DNA of 64,000 nt, from contig NZ_QNHG01000004.1 in assembly GCF_003290025.1 (NCBI RefSeq), positions 108,058 to 172,057 on the forward strand. The letters are read 5' to 3'. Below, piece by piece: positions 16,272-24,587 of this stretch. A program made the translations under genes and the position numbers. The DNA is from Pseudogemmobacter bohemicus (lineage in GTDB: Bacteria; Pseudomonadota; Alphaproteobacteria; Rhodobacterales; Rhodobacteraceae). How positions within the stretch are numbered: the first letter of the stretch is position 1; every line of letters starts with the position of its first letter. The notes below the pieces were generated by a model, which was not told the origin of the DNA, did no database searches, and was given only the letters and a program-made list of their open reading frames with translations.

Positions 16272-17477
16272 ATGCGTGATACGCCCGACTCTGAATTTTC
16301 ATGGAATGATTTTGTTGACAGCTTCAATAGCGAGTCCGAAGTCACTCCTTCTCCCAACCATACCCCAAAGCCGATTATGAACCATAACTTTGCGCGGCTG
16401 GCAGCACTATCCGCTGTCAAGTCCTGCGCCTTTTGTGGTTGCCCAATGCCGCCTGAGCGAGTTAAAGCCAATGCGTTTGGCAAGGGACAGCCCCACAAGT
16501 ATTGTTCCGATCATTGTCGCAATGATTATAATGCTGCCATCCGCCAGGACAAAATCAGAGCGAAGAATAAAGACCTGACCAGAACCCTTGCAAGTGTCAA
16601 AGGGTCAACCCGCGATAAGTTCTTGTTCGGACTTCTAACTGACCACATCCGTTTCAGGATTGGCGCGATTGAGGATCGAACAGAACGCAATCTTCTGCGT
16701 AGGCAGTCGGAAGCTATTTCGAATTCATTCTTGTTTGGTAAAAGTAATTCATCGAATGTCTACAATACGTTCATCGCGTGGTCGCGCGCCACTTTCCCTG
16801 AGATTGCGAACGCAATCTATGACACGCCTTCCCTTCTCACCTTCGCACGTGAGAATGGTATAGTCCCGGATGACTTCAAGTCAGTTGCACCCGTCATGGT
16901 CAGCTTTACCCCCGAGCCGATCACGGTATCCCTGCCAGTGAAGCCCTCTGAGAGCCGCCAGACGCCCGAGTCCGTGGCGGATGACCCGATCTTGCCAGAA
17001 CCCTCTTGTGAGCCTGTGAAGCCCGTAGATGAGCAAACCGCGTTCAGCGCGGTAATCGCCTGGGCGCGGGATAAGAAGAAGGAAGGCCCATGGATTGAAT
17101 GGGTGTTTGCTCAGATGTTCGGACACTCGCCCGAGGGATTGAACCCGGTAGCAGGCCTGATCACACCAGAAGCAAGGACAGCTATCTTAAAGATTCTTAA
17201 GTCCTATTCAGCGACGGCGACAAAGCCTGTTGAAGCGGGTGCTAACATCAAGGGTGATAACGAAAAAGAGAAATCGATCATCAAAACGATTACCTCCCTT
17301 GGATCAAACGCATTCGCAATTACGATAAAATCACTTGTTGAGAAAGACTTCGCGGATTTGTTTGATAGCATTGCCGATTATCAAAAGACAATCCGCGATC
17401 TTTTCCAAAAGGGATATATCACCAGCACTGGCGCTGAGTTTGGTCCAGCCGTTGAAATTTACAGCGTTGCAGCATGA
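16272..17477 (+). CDS. Zinc-ribbon protein of unknown function (possible replication protein)
   Basis: 401 residues, not recognised. A zinc ribbon is visible at residues 52-82: CAFCGCPMP then HKYCSDHCRN, i.e. CxxC...CxxxC of the kind found in many small bacterial DNA-associated proteins. The middle (about 195-255) is Pro/Glu/Ser-rich and probably a flexible linker; the C-terminal third is helical and ends with a segment resembling a winged helix (KTIRDLFQKGYITSTG). It follows the iteron-like arrays directly, so a repeat-binding initiator or regulator is a reasonable guess, but no replication motif is seen. Confidence 0.65.
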   Translation: MRDTPDSEFSWNDFVDSFNSESEVTPSPNHTPKPIMNHNFARLAALSAVKSCAFCGCPMPPERVKANAFGKGQPHKYCSDHCRNDYNAAIRQDKIRAKNKDLTRTLASVKGSTRDKFLFGLLTDHIRFRIGAIEDRTERNLLRRQSEAISNSFLFGKSNSSNVYNTFIAWSRATFPEIANAIYDTPSLLTFARENGIVPDDFKSVAPVMVSFTPEPITVSLPVKPSESRQTPESVADDPILPEPSCEPVKPVDEQTAFSAVIAWARDKKKEGPWIEWVFAQMFGHSPEGLNPVAGLITPEARTAILKILKSYSATATKPVEAGANIKGDNEKEKSIIKTITSLGSNAFAITIKSLVEKDFADLFDSIADYQKTIRDLFQKGYITSTGAEFGPAVEIYSVAA

Positions 17478-17488
17478 CTACTCTGCCC

Positions 17489-17815
17489 CGCAATCCTTCC
17501 GCGTCTCTGCCAGCAGCATGGCTCAGACTCTGAGAGACGGTTTGCTTGCGCTTACGCTTGCTCATCCTCACCCGTCAAACTGGCGTATGATCCGCACAGG
17601 CCACCGGATCAGCATCCGGGCAGGCAGAGCGACCGTCAACTGCCATACAACTCCCCAGACCGCCCGAACACTCGTAACTTATTGAAGTATTAATACAATC
17701 TGGTTTCGGCACATAGCCGAATTCAACCTTAGCGAGTGCTTGGCCGAAATATTAATAAGCAGCGGTGAATTCTCCTTGATCGGTGACAACCAGCCCGCCA
17801 GTATGGATTCTAGGC
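17489..17815 (+). repeat. Leader repeat, copy B
   Basis: Matches 13360-13655 in the same orientation (see that entry) with many substitutions and small indels; ends at the shared CAGTATGGATTCTAGG. It lies before the paralogous secreted-protein gene. Confidence 0.75.
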
Positions 17816-17826
17816 TGTATAGCTGT

Positions 17827-18324
17827 ATGAGGCAGCTTCATAATGACCAAGTCGTAAAATATCAAAAAGAGCGAGCGTTGATCTTGAAAAGAAAAATAGT
17901 TACTGTAGCAGGAACTTTAATCATAGCGGCGATAGTCAATTTTTCGACCAATGAAGTAAAAGCCAGTAGCGACTGCGCGTTCTTAGGAGAGTTTGGGGAG
18001 ATAATCTTTACCGATTCTACTGGCGGAATCAAGATTATTAACGAAATTTGCCCCCCGGAAAACAATCGTCTCCGCCTATGGGGCATAGAAAATGTAGATC
18101 CCAAAAGAGCCAATACAATGTTTAACGGCAGCACCGTCATCTGTGGTTATTTATTCGATTGGAAAATTCGACCAAAAGAAATTGAAACAGATTCAAACAC
18201 TCGAGTGGTAACATGCAGTTTAGAAAACATCGATCTGACTGGCGCACTCGTCGGAAGCAACGTTGCGACTGAGTATTGCGCCGAAACAGCCCTTTCCAAG
18301 AGAAAGCCATGGAGCACATGTTAG
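17827..18324 (+). CDS. Secreted small protein, paralogue 2 of a duplicated cassette
   Basis: About 165 residues from ATG 17827; the true start is uncertain because the upstream in-frame sequence belongs to the leader repeat. A basic segment (LKRKIVTVAGTLIIAAIVNF) and a VKA-SS site form the signal peptide. The mature part shares four Cys and the GEI.F.D..G, NE.CP, CGY and RVVTC blocks with the protein at 13733. A C-terminal extension (CAETALSKRKPWSTC) adds two Cys. It is 56 bases before the large RTX gene and probably expressed with it. Confidence 0.7.
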   Translation: MRQLHNDQVVKYQKERALILKRKIVTVAGTLIIAAIVNFSTNEVKASSDCAFLGEFGEIIFTDSTGGIKIINEICPPENNRLRLWGIENVDPKRANTMFNGSTVICGYLFDWKIRPKEIETDSNTRVVTCSLENIDLTGALVGSNVATEYCAETALSKRKPWSTC

Positions 18325-18380
18325 GGAAACCTGAGAGTTCATCGACACGCTAAACACACCCAACAGGATAAGTATCGAAA

Positions 18381-21300
18381 ATGTCAGCAGACGATTTTCT
18401 TAATTTTGTAAAAATCTACAACAATGGCAATTCTTCATTCACGGCGGCGGTCGAATCCGCAATACGATTCTTCTACACAAGCCCGACTATGGCTGAAAAA
18501 CTGGATGCCAGAATACTACTCGGTCACGATCTTAACATTGTCTATACTTACAATACAGCGGGTGTGTCCGAAGATCAAATATCAATAGCAATAGATCACG
18601 AAGATGACACCCCAGGCATATTTATCAACCAAAATGGGCAACTGCGATTTGGAAATTTTACCCAGAGCCTACTCCATGAACTAATACACACATTAACGTT
18701 CCCCAACACACTAGATCCACCCAGCGATGCTGTGGAATATTCTGATCTGCGCGGACCAGTTGTGGACCTTGAAAACAGTGTTTGGCTTCAATTATCAGGA
18801 ATTGACATACGAACGGGTTACTATGGAGCTTCTGCACCTCACCTTGAAGGATATGAAGACCTAATAAATGCGACCTTCAGCAACCTAGGTCACAAGATTG
18901 ACGGATCAGTATTTTTACCTTCAGCCCATCTTTCCATAGTCAATAATGAGGTTAACCTTGTAGTTGGGAGCAACAGCGATCATGAAATTTATGGCGGAAC
19001 AAATACAGATATTATATTTGATGGAAGCGGAAATTCCATACTTTCCGGCGGGATAGGAAATGATTTCATTTTTGGTGGTGGTGGAGTAGACGAAATTTTC
19101 GGTGGAGATGGAAACGATATTATCGCAGGCGGCGGCGGAAGAGACTATCTGAACGGCGATGCAGATAATGACATCATATATGCAGATTATTACGATACCT
19201 TGCCGAGAGACGAGAATGGAGGGAGACAGATTTGGGGAGGGTCCGGTTTTGACGTTCTAATTTTTGGAAACCCCATCATAACGCCACTTCAACCCATCAC
19301 TCATGCCAATCTTGAGAGTATGCCATTGGTTTTGACCTCTGGTATTCAAGATGGGAGCATTTCTGGATTCGAAGCAATATACCTTGGCTCAGGCAACGAT
19401 ATAATCTCATCAGATGGCAGCGCTACAACTATTCTTGCGGGCGGCGCAGGCAACGATACTTTCATAATTGACGCAGCCGGAAATTCTCCAACTATTGTTT
19501 GGGGCGGTACGGGCGCTGATACAATCAATATTGAAATAAATGACGGCAATCCAAACACAAATGCCGGGATACTTGTGATTAATGCCCCAAACATTAACTC
19601 CGGTAACTTCTATCTCCTTGACACAAATATGTTGGGCCTAGACGCATCGTTTGATTGGACCACAATAGACTTAATACTGATCAACCCAGACGCAAGTGAC
19701 GTCGTGAACATAGTTCGCAGCGGCATATCAACAACAATATATAACTCACCCTACATTACAACAATTGAACGTCCCTACCTTGACAGCGATGGAAACCCCA
19801 TCCTTGATGAACAAGGCTTGCCCATTATCGAAGAGTATGGCACGATTATTAGCGAAGGGTATCAGGGAGTTACAACAACTTGGACGACTGGTGGCTTCAT
19901 TTCAGGCTACACCGGGAATGTATTTGCACCGGCATTGCAGTATGAACACATTGTTAGAATTATTGAATACTGGCAGCGTCCGCCTGACGATCCCAACGTC
20001 CTTGCGACACCAGGAGAACAAGGATCATTCGTTATAGTCGGCGCTTTATATGATGACGAAGGAAATATCATCGGGCATCAGTTTTACGATGATCCAATAC
20101 TATCTCAGTCTACTATAGGTCTTGGGGGTTCCGGCTGGAACTTTGAGTTTGATACTGAGTACGATCTTTCCACTGCGTTATATACTAGCAATTGGGTTGA
20201 TATGGAGGGCCTAGATGCTACATATACCCGAGAACACTATTTTGCGGAAGAAATGGATGACACTATTGTTGATTGGTTCATAATTGGAGGTAGTATTTCA
20301 GGCACCACATTCAGTGGCGGCATTTCCGTCACGATTCCAGATCCATCAAGCAGCGGCATCACATCCGGCCCCCGAGGCGGCAGCTATCAACAAGGCAATC
20401 AGGGGAGCAATACCCAATCTGGAAATGGCGTAACAAATTATGTGAATTACAATGTTGCCAGAAATATTGTGTCATTTGATGGCAACATCATAACTGCCGA
20501 TAATGCCCCTAATGGAACGACGGTTTCAGAAATAGATGGAAGCGTTGTTATTCACCACGGCGGTGACGACTATACTGTGTTGCGCGGTGTAACTCTTGCC
20601 GCTTGGAGCGCCGCAACAGCGACGCAAATCCTTGGAGATGCGTCCAACAATGCCCTATCCGGAACGAGCGGCAACAATGTTATTGCATCTGGCGGCGGGA
20701 ATGACACGCTCACTGGCGGCGATGGGGATGATCTATTCATCTACACATCCGGCAATGACACCATTGTTGGAAACAATAATAACAAGGGCAATGATACGCT
20801 GGATTTAAGCCGCTATGCCGCTTCGGATGTCACTTTTACCGTTTCGGGAAATCATGTGATCATTACCACCCCTGACGGCACGATTACGCTGGAAGATCAG
20901 GTTAGAAACGAAATTGGCAACTTCCGGTCCAACATTGAAGTCATTGCTTTCCGAAATGGAACAATTGATGAGACTGAAATTCGGGAACGAGCAATATCGG
21001 ACCAGATAACCGAAGGCAATGATTACGTCACAGGCACCCCGTTTAACGATATCTTCGAAGGAAGCACCGGAAACGACACTATTCTTGGCGGCAATGGAAA
21101 CGATACGTTCTATTATCAATCTGGTCACGATACAATTCTTGGGCATGGAAACAATGGAGGTTTCGACACCCTTATCCTTGACCAATATACTGCGTCGGAA
21201 GTGACCTTTGGGATAAGCGGAACCGATGTTATAATTACTACACCTGATGGTAGCATCACGCTAAACCATCAGGTCCGCAATTCCCTGACCGACACCAGGT

Positions 21301-21689
21301 CCAATATTGAGAACCTCGTTTTCTCTGATGTATCGCTCAATGATTCTGAAATCAGAGCCAGAGCCGTTTCTGATCAGGGAACCACAGGGAATGATACCAT
21401 CATCGCAACATCCTACGACGACATTATAATAGGGCGGGGTGGAAACGATACCCTTAATAGCGGAAATGGCAATGATACGTTTGTTTTCGTGACGGGTGAC
21501 GGCACCGACAGTATAACTGACTTTAGCCTTTCCAATGACCGCCTGAGGTTCATCGACCTGGACTATACAGATTTGGTTATTACGCAATCGGGTAGCAACA
21601 CCATAATTGCATATGGTGATGTTGACACTATTATACTTTCGAACGTAACGGCAACCAGCCTCACCTTGAGCCACTTCGGCTTCGTGTAA
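18381..21689 (+). CDS. RTX calcium-binding protein with HExxH zinc-protease motif, type I secreted
   Basis: 1102 residues, no N-terminal signal peptide. The N-terminal domain has HELIH at residues 99-103 in QSLLHELIHTLTF, a zincin active-site motif. RTX nonapeptide repeats (GGxGxDxhx) occur near 210-260 (GGIGNDFIFGGGGVDEIFGG) and again in three blocks from about 765 to 1065, each followed by a conserved TFxVSGxxVIITTPDGxITL segment, i.e. an internal repeat. The C-terminus (TATSLTLSHFGFV) looks like a type I secretion signal. Likely exported by an ABC-MFP-OMF system encoded elsewhere. Acting as lysogenic-conversion cargo is inference from its place in the prophage. Confidence 0.85.
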   Translation: MSADDFLNFVKIYNNGNSSFTAAVESAIRFFYTSPTMAEKLDARILLGHDLNIVYTYNTAGVSEDQISIAIDHEDDTPGIFINQNGQLRFGNFTQSLLHELIHTLTFPNTLDPPSDAVEYSDLRGPVVDLENSVWLQLSGIDIRTGYYGASAPHLEGYEDLINATFSNLGHKIDGSVFLPSAHLSIVNNEVNLVVGSNSDHEIYGGTNTDIIFDGSGNSILSGGIGNDFIFGGGGVDEIFGGDGNDIIAGGGGRDYLNGDADNDIIYADYYDTLPRDENGGRQIWGGSGFDVLIFGNPIITPLQPITHANLESMPLVLTSGIQDGSISGFEAIYLGSGNDIISSDGSATTILAGGAGNDTFIIDAAGNSPTIVWGGTGADTINIEINDGNPNTNAGILVINAPNINSGNFYLLDTNMLGLDASFDWTTIDLILINPDASDVVNIVRSGISTTIYNSPYITTIERPYLDSDGNPILDEQGLPIIEEYGTIISEGYQGVTTTWTTGGFISGYTGNVFAPALQYEHIVRIIEYWQRPPDDPNVLATPGEQGSFVIVGALYDDEGNIIGHQFYDDPILSQSTIGLGGSGWNFEFDTEYDLSTALYTSNWVDMEGLDATYTREHYFAEEMDDTIVDWFIIGGSISGTTFSGGISVTIPDPSSSGITSGPRGGSYQQGNQGSNTQSGNGVTNYVNYNVARNIVSFDGNIITADNAPNGTTVSEIDGSVVIHHGGDDYTVLRGVTLAAWSAATATQILGDASNNALSGTSGNNVIASGGGNDTLTGGDGDDLFIYTSGNDTIVGNNNNKGNDTLDLSRYAASDVTFTVSGNHVIITTPDGTITLEDQVRNEIGNFRSNIEVIAFRNGTIDETEIRERAISDQITEGNDYVTGTPFNDIFEGSTGNDTILGGNGNDTFYYQSGHDTILGHGNNGGFDTLILDQYTASEVTFGISGTDVIITTPDGSITLNHQVRNSLTDTRSNIENLVFSDVSLNDSEIRARAVSDQGTTGNDTIIATSYDDIIIGRGGNDTLNSGNGNDTFVFVTGDGTDSITDFSLSNDRLRFIDLDYTDLVITQSGSNTIIAYGDVDTIILSNVTATSLTLSHFGFV

Positions 21690-21706
21690 GAATCTAAGCA
21701 TAGTCA

Positions 21707-21741
21707 AGCCCCCCCTTTCCTATACGGATGGGGGGCTTTTT
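21707..21741 (+). terminator. Intrinsic terminator after the RTX gene
   Basis: AGCCCCCC and GGGGGGCT form a GC stem around about 14 bases, followed by TTTTT. It lies between the convergent RTX gene and the minus-strand H-NS gene. Confidence 0.85.
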
Positions 21742-21750
21742 CATTCAGAG

Positions 21751-22104
21751 TCACTTAATCAGCAGATCATCGCCTGACTTGCCGCCATCCACCCATTCTT
21801 TGAACCAGACCGGCTGACGGCCCCTGCCCGACCATGTGATGGACGGATTTTCCGGATGTGCGTATTTTGGCGCGATGTCGCCCTTAGCCCGGGTAGCCTT
21901 CACCTTCGGAGCATCCCCACCGCCGAAGCCGAAGAGGTCACGGACAGTCAACCCGGCTTCCCTCGCGAATGCTTCGATTTTGTCTTTCGCAGCTTGCCGC
22001 GCGACAGCCTGATTTTCCCGTTTTACTTCGGCAACCAGAACCGCCAGCGCGTCCAGATCGGCAATCGAATAGCCTTGCAGGTCTTCTTTGGTAATCTTCG
22101 CCAT
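21751..22104 (-). CDS. H-NS family nucleoid-associated protein (HvrA-type)
   Basis: 117 residues with the usual two-part plan: an N-terminal coiled coil for oligomerisation (about 1-50, YSIADLDALAVLVAEVKREN) and a C-terminal DNA-binding domain with ENPSITWSGRGRQPVWFKEW and VDGGKSGDDLLI. The GRGRQP motif is the AT-hook-like core of the family. It is 27 bases downstream of the integrase gene and probably in its operon. It may silence the AT-rich prophage genes or mimic the host protein; the second H-NS-like gene of the prophage is at 14704. Confidence 0.9.
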   Translation of the reverse strand: MAKITKEDLQGYSIADLDALAVLVAEVKRENQAVARQAAKDKIEAFAREAGLTVRDLFGFGGGDAPKVKATRAKGDIAPKYAHPENPSITWSGRGRQPVWFKEWVDGGKSGDDLLIK

Positions 22105-22131
22105 AGGGCGTTACTCCTTCTTTCTTCGTCT

Positions 22132-23928
22132 TCATGCATTCGTTGAAAAATCAATCATGTCAATGGGTCTAACGCTTTCGCCTTCAATGCTTTTTTCTGA
22201 ACCTGCTTTAACCATCGCCTGAACCTGATCTGGATTGCCTTCAACCGGAACAACAATCTTCACATCCCCGTTCTTGAACATCACCCGATAATGCGGTTGC
22301 TTGACCATGCTTTTATTCATGATTTCAATGATTTGCGGATCATCAACAAAATCCGGAACCTCGCTCACCGAACCATTTCTGAACATTACAACACTTTGAA
22401 CAATCGACTTTATACGGCTTACCAGGCGGAAGCGGTCACCTTCCCCTCCTGCCCGAAAACTTGCAATCAGATCGGCCATTTCCTCTTCCGGCACCTCCAA
22501 ACCATCGCCTTCAATCTCCGAAAGGCGGGTTTCCATCTCACCGATTCTCACCCGTTTGCCGATTTGCTCTTCCCGGATTTTTACCATTCGGGCGGTGTAA
22601 ACGTCTTCCAGATCGGGAGTGAGTTCAATCCTGTCCATGAATTTGAGAATGGCATTTTGATCTTCGGCAACCCCGGCATTCAGCCTTTCGATTGATCTTC
22701 TCAACTCTGCCGCTTCGGATTTCAGTTTGACGCCCCCAACCACTGATCGGATATTAGTCTCTCTCACGAATGACAGGAATGAAGTTTCAACCTCATCATA
22801 TCGCCAATGCTTGTTTGTGCATCCATTCCCGATCTGAGAATTGAGACAGCGCAACCATTTCCCTCCGCGAGGCAGAGGCCCGGTATCATAAAATCGCATT
22901 ACCCCGCCGCAGTATCCACAAACTGCCAGTCCTGAAAACAAGTTTGAAATCGAACCACCTTTACCCTTCCTTCCGGATGATCCTTGACTTCTTGAAGCCA
23001 TTGCGGCCTGAGCAAGATTGAACGTGTCAACATCAATGATAGCCGGGTAATAGTCTTTAACAGCTTCCCCGAATGGAACCCTTTTCAACTTCTTCGCGCC
23101 GGTCTCTGGATCGTCAATTTCAATTCGGTTTTCGGGCTGATACTCCCCGATTACAGTTCTTGACCGCAAGATGTATTTCACCAGTGTTTCAGACCAGACC
23201 TTATCCGGGTTACGCTTTGATAGTGTTTTCACCTTTTCGCGGTTCAATTCGGAAGCGATAACCCGAACACCTTTTCCGTTGATGCATTCATTGAACAGAC
23301 GTTTGACCAGATCCGCCGCAGCCTTGTTCACCATGAATTTTGATCGATCTTCGGAGACAGTCAGCCAGCCGGGGCAGTTGGCAGATACAATCTTATTGGC
23401 AGCATTCAATTTCTTGTTTCGCCAGCTTGCCCCTACCCTTTCGGATTTGTGCTTGCTTTCGGAGTTCGCCCGGATCATTTCGCCCAGGGCGATGAACATG
23501 CTTCCTATGTTCTGCGTGAATGATTGCTTTGAGAATACTTGCCCATCCGAGACCGTGACCACGATGATATCAGCATCGATCAGGTCAGACAGTTGCCGGA
23601 ACGCGGTATGGGCAGACTGTCTGGACAGCCGGTCAAGGCTTTCAACCAGCAAGTAAGAACCCTTATCGACAATCCCGTTTTCGACAGCTTCCAGAAACGC
23701 CTTCAACGCCCCTTCCGTTGAGTTCTTCCCGGTGAAGGCCGAAACTGCAACATCTGTAAGTTGGAAGTCAGTTTGCAGGTCAAGCCCATGATCTTCGGCA
23801 TACTTCGCAGAAAGTTCAGACTGACGCCGGATGGAGTCGTTGCCAAGCTGCTTGTCTGAACTGAACCTAATATAGGAGTATGCGCGGGGCTTCATGGTGA
23901 TGGTCTCGGATGTTGCTTGCCCCATCAT
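22132..23928 (-). CDS. Large serine recombinase (prophage integrase)
   Basis: About 598 residues. The catalytic domain starts with AYSYIRFSSDKQ, whose Ser is the expected nucleophile, and continues with IRRQSE, LLVESLDRLSRQ and ANSESKHKSERV. A recombinase domain follows (VKYILRSRTVIGEY), then a zinc ribbon (CGYCGGVMRFYD, WLRCLN...GCTN) and a coiled coil (AAELRRSIERL...). The start is set at 23925/23928, near AGG; the longer frame upstream runs into host dtd sequence. It is the last phage gene before the host junction, as expected for an integrase next to its attachment site. Confidence 0.93.
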   Translation of the reverse strand: MMGQATSETITMKPRAYSYIRFSSDKQLGNDSIRRQSELSAKYAEDHGLDLQTDFQLTDVAVSAFTGKNSTEGALKAFLEAVENGIVDKGSYLLVESLDRLSRQSAHTAFRQLSDLIDADIIVVTVSDGQVFSKQSFTQNIGSMFIALGEMIRANSESKHKSERVGASWRNKKLNAANKIVSANCPGWLTVSEDRSKFMVNKAAADLVKRLFNECINGKGVRVIASELNREKVKTLSKRNPDKVWSETLVKYILRSRTVIGEYQPENRIEIDDPETGAKKLKRVPFGEAVKDYYPAIIDVDTFNLAQAAMASRSQGSSGRKGKGGSISNLFSGLAVCGYCGGVMRFYDTGPLPRGGKWLRCLNSQIGNGCTNKHWRYDEVETSFLSFVRETNIRSVVGGVKLKSEAAELRRSIERLNAGVAEDQNAILKFMDRIELTPDLEDVYTARMVKIREEQIGKRVRIGEMETRLSEIEGDGLEVPEEEMADLIASFRAGGEGDRFRLVSRIKSIVQSVVMFRNGSVSEVPDFVDDPQIIEIMNKSMVKQPHYRVMFKNGDVKIVVPVEGNPDQVQAMVKAGSEKSIEGESVRPIDMIDFSTNA

Positions 23929-23940
23929 ATACCTAAGATT

Positions 23941-23956
23941 TAATGTAGAAGCCAGT
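23941..23956. other. Prophage-host junction (attachment site) inside dtd
   Basis: AT-rich phage DNA changes to GC-rich host DNA at about 23,945-23,955. On the plus strand the host frame begins with CAG TTC ACC CTG, the QFTL of the conserved SQFTL motif of D-aminoacyl-tRNA deacylase. The crossover core is therefore within a few bases of this codon group. The other junction is before position 1. Confidence 0.75.
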
Positions 23957-24165
23957 TCACCCTGGCGGCCGATCTGCGCGGCAACAGGCCGGGCTTTTCC
24001 ACCGCCTGCCCTCCGGAGGAAGGCAAACGCCTTTACGAGCATTTCGCGGCCTGCCTTGCCGCCGAAGGCGTCCCGAACGAGACCGGCATTTTCGGCGCCG
24101 ATATGGCGGTAAGCCTGACCAATGACGGTCCTGTCACAATCTGGATCGACAGCGCGACGGGCTGA
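23950..24165 (+). pseudogene. dtd: 3' fragment of D-aminoacyl-tRNA deacylase gene, split by the prophage
   Basis: 72 codons that read [20 protein letters not shown], then [20 protein letters not shown] and [20 protein letters not shown], ending with a stop at 24163-24165. These are the C-terminal half of Dtd, including the NRPGF and the [20 protein letters not shown] blocks that build the active site. Dtd hydrolyses D-amino acids off tRNAs. The start of the gene must lie beyond the left prophage end, so the enzyme is disrupted in the lysogen unless excision restores it. Confidence 0.88.
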
Positions 24166-24587
24166 GACCCGCCCGGCGCCCGGGCCGTTTCCGACCGACA
24201 GTTTCCGACCGGCCGTTTATCGAATTTTCTTGCTTTTTGTGCGCACCGGTCGCCTGATCCGCGTGTCAGACTGAACGCATCCCGAACGGGCGCTGTCTTG
24301 GGCTCTGCTGTTTCAGAGCACAGGGCCAGCAAGAGTATTCACGGATCCGGCGGCGCCAGGCTTTCCGGATATACGGTCGCAGGCCTGCATATCGGGCTCG
24401 GTCCCGGGTCTTCCGGGGGTTTACGGGAACCTTTCCCGGGCCATTCAGGGTTCTGTCAGAGATCGCCGCCCGCCCGGATACGCGCAGCAGATGACAGCGG
24501 CGCGTCAGCCCTGATCAACGGGCCGCTCTGCCGCAGGTTCAGGGTAACAAGCGCCGGGTCCGGCGCGCTTAATCAGGGAGAGAAGCC
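24166..24587 (+). other. Intergenic region, no gene seen
   Basis: About 420 GC-rich bases between the dtd fragment and the RTX gene at 24,588. It presumably holds that gene's promoter; GGGAGAG stands seven bases before the ATG. No RNA gene or clear terminator recognised. Confidence 0.4.

Noticed and set aside
23929-24042. Longer N-terminus of the serine recombinase (start at 24042).
   Set aside because: That part is host dtd sequence read backwards; the phage gene starts at 23925/23928 near an AGG.
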